Below, piece after piece: positions 56,201 to 64,000 of a DNA stretch of 64,000 nt; within the stretch, counting starts at the first letter, position 1; each line of letters begins with the position of its first letter. The stretch comes from Spongilla lacustris (taxonomy: Eukaryota > Porifera > Demospongiae > Spongillida > Spongillidae). Below the pieces are notes generated by a model that saw nothing but the letters and a program-made list of their open reading frames with translations, ran no database searches and was not told the DNA's origin. The translations under genes were made by a program, and so were the position numbers. Where the stretch lies: contig OX442437.1 of assembly GCA_949361645.1 (NCBI GenBank), positions 1,632,296 to 1,696,295 of the forward strand. Reading direction: 5' to 3'.

Positions 56201-57211
56201 GGTTGTCAAGCTTGTCAGGAACATGGTAAAGCACCTGCGGTGGCCCCCTTGCACCCGTGGGAGTGGCCAGCCAGACCATGGTCTCGACTTCATTTGGACT
56301 TTGCAGGCCCGTTTTTGGGAAAAATGTTTATGGTCGTTGTGGATGCGCATTCAAAGTGGTTAGATGTAGCTGTGGTAACAACACCTTCTTCTCAACAGGC
56401 CATTAAAGTATTGAGAAACCTTTTTGCCACGCATGGTCTACCAGAAATGATGGTTTCAGATAATGGTTCCGCATTCACTAGTGCTGAGTTCCAGACATTT
56501 GTTAAAAGGAATGGCATCAGGCATGTGAGAAGTGCTCCTTATCATCCATCCTCTAATGGACAAGCTGAGAGAGTGGTCCAGACCTTCAAGGAGGCCATTT
56601 TGAAAACCACTGGAGATCTGGATACAAGGCTGGCCAGATTTCTTTTTCAGTATCGGCTTACACCACACACAACAACTGGACTTTCACCTGCGGAGATATT
56701 GTTGGGTCGGCGGCCACGATCCCACCTGGACCTTTTGCATCCAGACATCTCACCCAAGGTGACTCAAAAACAGGAGCTGCAGAAGGAAGCCCATGATAAA
56801 CATGCCAAGTATCGCAAGTTCCAGAATGGGGATTTGGTGTATGCACGTAATTTTCATGGTTCTCCCACGTGGGTCCCAGGAGTGGTCACCGCTATGTCTG
56901 GTCCTGTGTCCATGGTGATACAGCTGGAGGATGGTCAAGCTGTGCGTCGTCATACAGACCATGTAAAGGCTCGGTCACCCACACCTGAGCCGCAAGTCCC
57001 TAAGAAGACTACAGCAGCACAGCAGGATGAAGTAGTTGACCTTCCAGACATTCAGGAGGAGGCTGCAACAAGAGATGAGGGAAGACCACCCATGGTTGAC
57101 ATCTCAGTACCTCTAGCTGATGCTGTAATCCAGGCAGTTCCTGAACCCATTCCAAATCCAGTTCCACTCCGTCGGTCTACCAGGGACCGACGCCCACCTG
57201 ATCGTTTGTAG
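53240..57211 (+). pseudogene. Gypsy C gag–pol polyprotein with one nonsense codon
   Basis: Starts at the ATG at 53240, 22 bases after the LTR, and stays in one frame for 1324 codons except for a TAG at 55712–55714. Domains: gag capsid (residues about 10–170), two CCHC knuckles (about 200–212 and 219–232), protease [12 protein letters not shown] (Asp about 308), RT with [10 protein letters not shown], RNase H with [13 protein letters not shown], integrase zinc domain (H..H and C-Q-A-C), integrase core (DFAGPF, SDNGSAF, NGQAERVVQTF), and a tail ending RRSTRDRRPPDRL. The nonsense codon falls in RNase H, just after the R-I-Q-R segment, where many relatives have W-A; a G-to-A change in a tryptophan codon is a plausible origin. 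Otherwise no lesion. The gag and pol are fused in frame. Confidence 0.93.
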
Positions 57212-57238
57212 CAGCAGCCTTTGCAAGGAGGGAGGAAA

Positions 57239-57474
57239 TGTAATATTTGTACTGTTGACTATGTCTAGTCTCTCTGTCCTTCTCTGTCTGTCATTGTGCA
57301 TGCTCTATAGATGACATCATAGTTGCCAGTCAGTCTGTCCATCTGTGAATTCCTATATAAGTGTATTGCTTGTGTGAGTACGGAGTTCTTGAATATAGCC
57401 TGCTGCCCGTGATTGGGCTGCGCCATCCAGTCTACTGACAATACACGTGTAACGTGTACATTGGCGACACTACA
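57239..57474 (+). repeat. Gypsy C 3' LTR
   Basis: 236 bp, same boundaries as the 5' copy; preceded by the purine tract. Confidence 0.95.
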
Positions 57475-57975
57475 GCTATCAACCTCTCATTTTCGGCACT
57501 CCATATGATAAAGTATATTTTGGGGTCTTGCACTTGCTCCACGCCAGTATTGCGACGTCCGGTACCCCAAGGGATTTAAACCCGCCATAACTTTCTGTAG
57601 GAGTAATCAAATCGCTTCAAATTCGGTTTGTAGGTAGAGAGATCCTATACATCTATTGATTTGTTTTGTTCATTAATTTATGTCATCCGTTACGGAGATA
57701 TATGTACAGTTGAACAAACTACGTGCACTTTTCCCGCTCTATTCGCGCCAATGATATAACCACCGCCACCTCATTATTCTCATATTTTGAGGGGACGTGA
57801 TTTGCTCGAATGGAGCGGGAAAAAGTGCACGTAGTTTGTTCAACTGTATCTCCGTAACGGATGACATAAAAATTAATGAACAGGACAAATCAATAGGTAT
57901 AGGACTTCTCTACCTACAAGCCGAATTTGGAGCGATTTGAGTACTCCTGCCGAAAGTTATGGCGAGTGTGAGCCC

Positions 57976-58056
57976 TGTTTGGCAAGGTACTCAAATCATA
58001 ATATAATCATCTTGCGCATGCGCAATCACATCATTAAGTACACACTACCCCAAACA
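57976..58056 (-). repeat. Gypsy D 3' LTR
   Basis: 81 bp, starting TGTTTGG and ending CCAAACA on the plus strand. Confidence 0.92.
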
Positions 58057-58093
58057 TCCCCCCTCTTTTGTTCAGTTAGTTCAACACCCTTCC

Positions 58094-60480
58094 CTAGTGT
58101 TCTACAAAGTCACTAAACTGGATTGGCTTCTTTATGCTTCTCCCAGATCTGGTCCTATAGCTAGTTGGAGCTTGTGGTTCTCTTGCTCTTTGCACTTTCT
58201 CACTATGTGTACATGTAACTCCTCGACTACTCCCTTGATCTTGCTTGTTTCCCTGATCCTGTTCACCACTCCTCTGATCTTGCTTCACCTCACATTCCTG
58301 TTCAGACTGCCCTTCCATTAACTGCTCACTTATTGGCTCTTCTTCTGAAACTGTTGGCTTCCATTCTGGCTGACTCCCTTGGCAAACACCCCGCTGCCAT
58401 TCAGTCCGTTTTGCCTTCAGATCCTGCATTAACACTAACTGCCCCACCTTTAGAGTGGTAAACCGAGACCCTTTAACCGATTCTGCCTCTTGGACAATCT
58501 TCTGACGTTGCACCTGTGGTACTGGCTCAAGTTGAGTCTCCTTTACAGGCACTAGCTAGAGAACAAACGCTGACATAGACTGGACCTCATACCTACAGTT
58601 GAGGTGTTATGCCATTCCAGTAATGCCAACCAGGGATCAGCACTACTTTTAAGGATGCGCTTCGCTATTTTCACTGCCGACTCAGCTTTGCCGTTTGATT
58701 GGCTATTGTATGCCAATGATATGGTATGCTGGAACTTCCTTGACCGGGAAAATGCTCTGAACTCTTGAGACACAAACTGAGGCCCACCATCCATATGCAC
58801 CACCACTGGAATTCCATGTTTTGCGAACTGCTGCTTCATGGCAGCAATGACTGCTAGGGAGTTGATTTGTTGTAACTCAGTAATCTCTACTCCCACCTTT
58901 CCCCACAACTGGGCAGGTATTTCATGAGACATCCCTTTTTCCTTCCTCTGAGCTGGCCCATCTAACTCACACACCTTACACCTTTTGTGACCTGCTGGAT
59001 GTCCTCAGGCATGTATGGCCAGTACATGACATTTCTGGCTCTCCTTCAAGTAGACTAATACCCTAAATGACTTGCATGCTGATTTAGCCTCTCCAGAAAC
59101 GAACTGCGTAACATCGTGGGGACTATGATTTGATCACCTTTATAAATGATTCCATCCTGCAAGGTCAACACTTCACGAAAATGCCAGTATTTCCTTATCT
59201 CTAATGGAGTCTGCTTAATAGTCAGTGGCCACCCCTGCTGTATAGTCCCCCACAATGTACTTTGCTTGTCATCTCTTTCTGCTGCTCTGCGGATCTCCTC
59301 CAATGTCACATCCTTCACTCATACAAAAGAAGCTGGATTGATCACTGCCAGTTCTCTGCCCACCAACTTCTCTCTCTTCAGCTGAAACACTTCCTGGGTA
59401 CTGAGCTCTTCACTATCTGATGCTGCTTCCACTGGTAAACACGAGAGTGTGTCCGCAATGACTTGCTGACACCCTGGCTGATACCTAACAGTCAAATTAT
59501 ATCGCTGAAACAAGATCCGCTGAAACCGACGAGGAGCCACTAATAACAATTTCTTTGTGATGACCTCCAAAGGTTTGTGGTCCGTTTCTACCACCACTTC
59601 CTTTCCATAAATATATTGGTCAAATTTGTGACATGCAAATACAATGGCCAAGCACTCCAATTCCAAAGCCACATGATTTTTCTCTGCCTTCGTTAAGAAC
59701 CTTGAAACTGAAATGACTGGTTTTCCATCCTGTAGCAATGTAGCGCCCATTCCGACTGAGCTAGCATCACATTGAATCACAACTGGCTTGTTGACATCAT
59801 AATATGTCAACAACTGTTTTTTACAGATGAGTTCTTTCAGCATCTTGAACGACTGTTGCTCCTCCTCTTCTCAAAGGAATTCTTCATCCTTGTCTAACAG
59901 GCGTCTCAAGGGTTCACTAATCTGATTTAGTTTTGGCAAAAACCTGGGTAGGTAATTGCACATCACCAGAAACCTACGAACATCCTGGACTGGCTTCAAA
60001 GTAGGCTGTCACCTTGGCTTGGTCTGGCTTTACACCTTCTGCTGAAATACGGTTCCAATATATATATATATATCAACTCTGAGAAATGTAGCCGCATCTT
60101 TTGTTTGTTTAATTTCATATTTGATTGCCTCACCCTCTGAAACACATTCAAAAGAACTTTATCATGATCTGATCTGGCTTCCTCCTGAGTCTGTCCTTTA
60201 CCAAATATCAGAATGTCATCCGCCACCACTACCACACCAGACAGTCCATGCATGACCACCTGCAGTCGACGCTGAAGCTCCTCTGGAGCTGATGGCAACC
60301 TGAAAGGTAAATGACACCACCTGTATCTCTTCTGTGGCCCACAGAATATGGTGAGATAGCTGCTCTTTTCACTGACCATAGCCTGATTAAACCCATCTTT
60401 GGCATCTAGCAAACTAAAAACCTTAGCTCTTGCTAATTGTGGTAACACGTCGTCGGTCTATTTTTAACTGATTTCCCAGG
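58094..60480 (-). pseudogene. Gypsy D pol remnant (RT–RNase H–IN)
   Basis: Frame 60448–59996 has RT from the D-V-L-P-Q-L-A-R-A-K-V-F block through the active site VVADDILIFG. Frame 59843–59319 has the RT thumb and RNase H (QCDASSVGMGA, then ETDHKPLE). Frame 59318–59055 is the linker and integrase N-terminal region. Frame 58974–58552 is the integrase core, with MDGGPQFVSQEF and Asn-Gly-Lys-x-Glu, but the part with the first catalytic Asp is missing. Frame 58552–58094 is a hydrophilic tail ending in a T-R-S-G-R-x-I-K-K-P motif. Frame changes separate every block. Confidence 0.85.
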
Positions 60481-60744
60481 ACAACAGCCTAAACCTGTAA
60501 ATACATCTGCATACTCCTGTACAATCTGCTCCTTAGTTACCCAATGATTTGCTTCTGCCATGCAAACTGACTCTGCTTCATATGTCAACAACTGCAATTC
60601 TAGACAGGTGTCCAATGATAGCAACGAATGCTGTTGTGTTTTCAACAACTCAAACTCCAACCCGACAACCTTGTTTTCCCAGTTCTTTGCTGACAACTGA
60701 CATTGGCCTAAAGAGGCTTTCACAGTACCATCATACATGGTCAA
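60433..60744 (-). pseudogene. Gypsy D protease-to-RT linker fragment
   Basis: Minus-strand frame containing VGLEFELLKTQQHSLLSLDT and YADVFTGLGC. The latter is the conserved block just before RT (F-x-G-L/I-G-x-L-P/C-G). It ends next to RT but lacks the RT start, which is found displaced at about 61190–61377. Confidence 0.75.
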
Positions 60745-60892
60745 TCTGGTTGACAGTGGGAGAAAGTCAGTATTCAGGGCAACCTACTGACAAGCCATGG
60801 GTTAGCAGTGGTGGAATGGTGCAAAACGTATCTGTTCAAGGTGTGGAAGCAGCCACAGACCACTACAGTGCCCAGCTTATAGTAAATAATGT

Positions 60893-61213
60893 ATGAAGTG
60901 TGGCGGGGTAAACCAATTTACCCGGGTTTCCAGGTGTAGTAGTCAAGACACGAATTTAGTGCAGTCTGAAGGGGTAGCTAAGAAAGAAGAATGTGTGTTG
61001 GGAGATTCGGAGGAAGAAGTGCTGCTCATTTCAGTAGAAAAAGTAGTAAAAAAGTTATTAGCCAATGTTGAAATTCAGGTGGGGAGTTGCAAAAGGTCTT
61101 TGGTGTGTCAGTTAGACATGGCAGCCTCGTGCAATGTTCTAGCCTGGGGAGATTACGGAAAACCCAAATTACTAGGAAGTACAAAGTGGGCATCCCATAA
61201 TGGTTCCGTTTGA
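60893..61213 (+). pseudogene. Gypsy D zinc knuckle–protease segment, inverted
   Basis: On the plus strand, opposite to the rest of gypsy D. Begins with a knuckle-like CGGVNQFTRVSRC and, about 70 residues on, a protease core LVCQLDMAASCNVLAWGDYG, where D-T-G-A would be expected but the sequence has D-M-A-A. The change of T-G to M-A would abolish catalysis. The segment is flanked on both sides by minus-strand pieces of the same element. Confidence 0.75.
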
Positions 61214-61377
61214 TGGCTTTGTTTAACTCCCAAGGATCCAAACAAACCTGTACCTGCTTGCCACTTGCCTTCCAAACAAACCTGTACCTGTTTGCCACTT
61301 GCCTTCCATGCAGCTGTCAAATTGCTGATCCGTGGAGTTGGCACATCCACTTGTGCTATGATTCCTGCCTGCTCCAC
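61190..61377 (-). pseudogene. Gypsy D RT start, displaced and duplicated
   Basis: Minus strand: EQAGIIAQVDVPTPRISNL, then the K-x-S-G-K-x-V-x-V-C-L block, then LNKAIKRNHYGMPT. This is the first 60 or so residues of RT, found upstream of protease instead of directly before 60448. A 34-bp tandem duplication (61240–61273, 61274–61307) repeats the K-A-S-G-K-Q-V-Q-V-C-L codons and shifts the frame. Confidence 0.8.
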
Positions 61378-61392
61378 TCCTCCAGCTTGGCC

Positions 61393-62040
61393 TCAACTGC
61401 TGCTTTCATAGTGTGAGGTTCCCCTTGGCATCTCTCTGTTTGTTGCCCTAGAATTGGACCTTCCATGCACCTTCTGGGAACTGACAGCTGCTTCTCCTTC
61501 CTGTGTATTACAACTTTTCCTGCCCAACTTGTTTACGTCACTTGCCGTTACCTCCATCAATTGACATAATTGAATAGCTTTTCCTAACTCCAACTTATCC
61601 GTCTCTAACATTCGTCGTCTCATCCTTTCATTATCAACCTTTCGAATGTGAACTAAAAGCATAAGGCCATCCTGCAACACACCAAATTCACAGTCACGTG
61701 CTTTTTTTCTCAACTCCATTACGAATTGATCTATTGATTTTCAACTGAAAGAAATTATCCTTTACCACATGCTTCTCATTCTCAAACCACAAACGGTCGC
61801 AAAATTAGCGGATACCACACTCCATTTTGTTTTATCTTCCCCTTCTTCAAACCGCATGGTCTCATACGAGTCATTCTCTCTTGGCCCAACCAAGCACAGA
61901 AAAATAGCCAATTTCATCTGTTCAGACTCCTCACTTTTACCCACCGCAATCAAAAATTGACTGAACTCATGGCTAAAACGTGTCCATTGCGAATGGAGAT
62001 CCCCTTCTCCTATCGGTTCCAGTGCCAAATACTTGTCCAT
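61393..62040 (-). pseudogene. Gypsy D gag remnant
   Basis: Starts at the ATG at 62040, 41 bases inside the 5' LTR. Two frames, 62040–61762 and 61719–61393, hold a gag capsid: F-S-H-E-F-S-Q-F-L-I, then L-R-K-K-A-R-D-C-E-F-G and L-M-L-L-V-H-I-R-K-V. A frame change lies near 61740. The zinc knuckle expected at the end is not here but in the inverted segment at 60893. Confidence 0.8.
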
Positions 62041-62080
62041 GCTGTTATACAGGCTACGTTAGACTAAACTTCTGACACCA

Positions 62081-62159
62081 TGTTTGGCAAGGTGCTCAAA
62101 TCACTATAATGATCTTGTGCATGCGCAATCACATCATTAAGTACACACTACCCCAAGCA
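62081..62159 (-). repeat. Gypsy D 5' LTR
   Basis: 79 bp; the last bases read CCAAGCA where the other copy has CCAAACA. Confidence 0.9.
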
Positions 62160-62340
62160 AGCCCTATGGGGTATCGGACATCACGCGATACTGACATGGA
62201 GCATGTTGAAGTTACCAAAACATTTTACCATAGAGAAATGGTGTAGTATGAAGTGCTGAAAATAGATAGTCTTAACCGTTTGAAGTCATAGCAATTCAAA
62301 CGTAATGTACTTTTGTGTTAAAAAAAAAAAAATGCACTAC

Positions 62341-62490
62341 TTTTATAAATGCATGTATTATAATGATATTATTACAAGAAGTCATTATACATACACAGGT
62401 AGCAGTAAAAAATTATCATTCATTGCATTATTAAAATAGTATGCAAGAACGTTCTATGGTTTAGACTGAACTTTACCCATTGCTCTACAG
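62341..62490. other. Spacer or intron
   Basis: AT-rich, ending in a good splice acceptor (TTGCTCTACAG) at 62490. Confidence 0.5.
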
Positions 62491-64000
62491 TTCGTGGAGG
62501 AGTACCTCAGCATGTATAAGGTGCAACCAGGAATAAAGATATGTGATGTGACATGGAATGTATTCATGCGAGAAGTTGCTAGCAGGTATGGTAATATATT
62601 ATATGTTATATGTATTGTGTGAGCTGTACTGTTGTGAATATTCATGCAGGTATCCAGGAGCTCACACACATCATTTTCTGCTTAATTTTATTAAAACAGT
62701 TGGATACCATTATGTCAAGGCCAGACAACCTCATGATTTCATCGTAGACCTTTTGAATATTCATGCTCCAAAGCTATTTGGCTTACCAGAGGACACTGAT
62801 AAGGGCCATCCTGTGGCTATGGAGGTCCAGAGTGAGTTCTCAGCCTTCATACAAAGCTATATTCACCACAATGTGTTGAAGATTGGCTTGCTTCAGAGGA
62901 TGGATGATATTATAGTATGCATACGAACCTGCTGGTGTGGTTTTTAAAAATTGTTTCTCTCCACAGACTAGGATATCTGTCCAGCCTAATGGATTTCATC
63001 AGCTTATCTTGAATGTTCTTGAAAAGGTGAGCTTCGATCACACAGACATGCAATACTTGCACATGCACTAGCTGACATGCTAAAACTCTCTGATTCAGGC
63101 AAATCAGTAATGAAGCATCGGTGAGACTTAGGCAGTACTTCAGTTTAGTCAGAAAATATAATGACAGTGGCTGAAGGGGGGGGGGGGGGGGGGGGGCTTC
63201 CAAGTATGGTTCATTAATTATACATACTATAACAATGATAGATAGAAAGCAAGTAATTCTTGTTATATTTATGTAAAGTGTGAAAGTTGCAAAGCAGCTG
63301 GGGTAGACCCCAGACCTGAGGATGGCATTCCCCAATCCCCCTTTGCCCCTCCCCCATCTGGAAATCCTAGATCTGTACTTGAATATTAAGGTAATACAAG
63401 CCAAATGTAGATACCAAGTGATCTATTTAGGGCACCTTTTAGCAGCTTTCTATTATTTATTAATGAATTTACCAGTTGAAGGCCAGAATTCATCCCTGGG
63501 TTCTCTATATCTTGACACTTGGTTTACTGTCCACAGGAGGTCATCCCTGAACTAATGGCACTTCAGACTCATGAGGGCCTAGCTAGTGATGTGTTGGCCA
63601 CAGCTAGTACCAAAGAAGGATTTATTGTGGATACAAACCTTGAGCCCACAACAAAGTTTTTGTTGGAGAATTGTGGCTACATGCTGTTCAATGATCTCCA
63701 CTAGCATCACAGCTGATAGCTTTGACTGGATCCATTTCTATGACAACATCATTACACAGCTTGGTCAGATTTATGTCTCCTATTGCAAGGCAATGAATCT
63801 TCCAAAGAGTGAGATGGTGCTAGCTGACTCTCTTCCCCAGGACATAGCCTGTCTCACCAGTGATGATGTCCACAAGTATTTTGAATGGGTGAGGAAGCTT
63901 CAAAAGGTACTGCTCGACTTTCAGAGGAAGATACATGAGAGCGACTGCAATTATGATGACATCATCATGTATGCTTACAACCAAGCCAAGCTGTTCCACA
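62491..64000 (+). CDS. Unrecognised multi-exon gene, part 2, running off the window
   Basis: Exons 62491–62585, 62650–62914, 62967–63026 and 63537 onward are bounded by GT–AG sites, and the first three joins and the join to 63537 keep one frame. The protein is helical and acidic/aromatic (EVASRYPGAHTHHFLLNFIK; LFGLPEDTDKGHP; NVLEKEVIPELMALQ). A TAG at 63702–63704 stops the frame, but coding-like sequence continues one base over (SFDWIHFYDNIITQLGQIYV, then DDVHKYFEWVRKLQKVL) to the window end. That means a one-base indel, in the genome or in the sequencing. I recognise no domain. Introns are short (52–64 bases) except the 510-bp one. It may continue the gene at 51.3–52.3 kb. Confidence 0.6.
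63179..63197. repeat. Poly-G tract in intron
   Basis: Run of about 19 G inside the 63027–63536 intron; there is nothing else in that intron. Confidence 0.95.

Larger units (their letters stand above)
52982..57474 (+). mobile_element. Gypsy C: nearly intact Ty3/gypsy retrotransposon
   Basis: 236-bp LTRs (52982–53217, 57239–57474) differ at about four positions. GCTAT flanks both ends (52977–52981, 57475–57479). Primer site TTGGCGACGAGGG at 53218; purine tract GGAGGGAGGAAA just before the 3' LTR. One long gag–pol frame has a single in-frame stop. It sits in the left arm of the foldback element. Confidence 0.96.
57976..62159 (-). mobile_element. Gypsy D: rearranged gypsy with about 80-bp LTRs
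   Basis: Very short LTRs at 57976–58056 (81 bp) and 62081–62159 (79 bp) start TGTTTGGCAAGGT. AGCCC flanks both ends (57971–57975, 62160–62164). Primer site TGGTGTCAGAAGT. Gag, protease, RT, RNase H and integrase are recognisable, but the protease segment is on the opposite strand and part of RT is displaced. It lies in the right arm of the foldback element. Confidence 0.92.
52905..62340. mobile_element. Large foldback (palindromic) element, each arm split by a gypsy element
   Basis: Left arm is about 52905–52981 plus 57475–57745; right arm is about 57806–57975 plus 62160–62340; the spacer is about 60 bases. Ignoring the two LTR elements, the arms are imperfect reverse complements over roughly 350 bases (blocks ACGTTTGAATTGCTAT, GGGGTACCGGAC, TCCGTAACGGATGACAT, GTGCACGTAGTTTGTTCAAC). 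Outer limits are approximate and no target duplication is assigned. No protein is encoded. A single-arm relative is at 33443–33690. Confidence 0.78.

Noticed and set aside
62491..64000. Assignment of the host exons to an RNF213-like giant protein
   Set aside because: Only a vague impression from composition; no AAA, RING or other recognisable motif is present, so no name is given.

Overview
This is a transposon-dense stretch of a eukaryotic, almost certainly invertebrate animal, genome. There are no bacterial features. The clear genes either contain short GT–AG introns or belong to animal mobile elements: Ty3/gypsy, Ty1/copia, LINE, CACTA, hAT, Tc1/mariner-like and Transib. A sponge or cnidarian would fit (inference; no species-diagnostic gene was recognised).

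Layout. 1–2040: sparse DNA with a hAT transposase tail and a perfect-looking hairpin. 2041–6235: gypsy element A (minus strand, TTAA duplication), which has lost its zinc knuckle and protease. 6386–8430: a TTAA-flanked terminal-inverted-repeat element carrying a 31-bp satellite; a shorter relative lies at 34783–35752. 10357–26452: a 16-kb CACTA-like transposon with two divergent multi-exon genes, a minus-strand SAMD3-like accessory gene (10772–12270) and a plus-strand transposase (21781–26220). Its middle was invaded by gypsy B, which was in turn invaded by a copia element. 26677–27257: a TA-flanked MITE. 27402–28430: a direct duplication. 28634–29060: remnant of a TE-type gene. 30032–32590: a hAT-like element with an exact 8-bp duplication, itself holding a long-armed TA-flanked foldback element. 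34006–34567: Ulp1-protease plus PHD-finger remnant. 38.7–40.3 kb: TG/CA microsatellites. 40538–42338: truncated gypsy E with a SCAN-like gag. 42339–46310: a LINE split by gypsy F, which lacks reverse transcriptase. 46590–49679: a complete Transib/RAG1-like transposon. 49.7–50.95 kb: LINE debris. 51.3–52.3 and 62.5–64.0 kb: exons of one or two unrecognised plus-strand genes. Between them lies a palindromic element whose two arms were each hit by a different gypsy element (C, nearly intact; D, scrambled).

The standout is the Transib/RAG1-like element. It has an uninterrupted 758-codon transposase with recognisable catalytic Asp/Asp/Glu and the four zinc ligands of the RAG1 core. Its ends start with CACAGTG, the same seven bases as the V(D)J recombination-signal heptamer, and it sits in a perfect 5-bp CATAG target duplication. 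The rest of the window is a readable nesting record in which target duplications fix the order of insertion. Host genes here are minor and unidentified.
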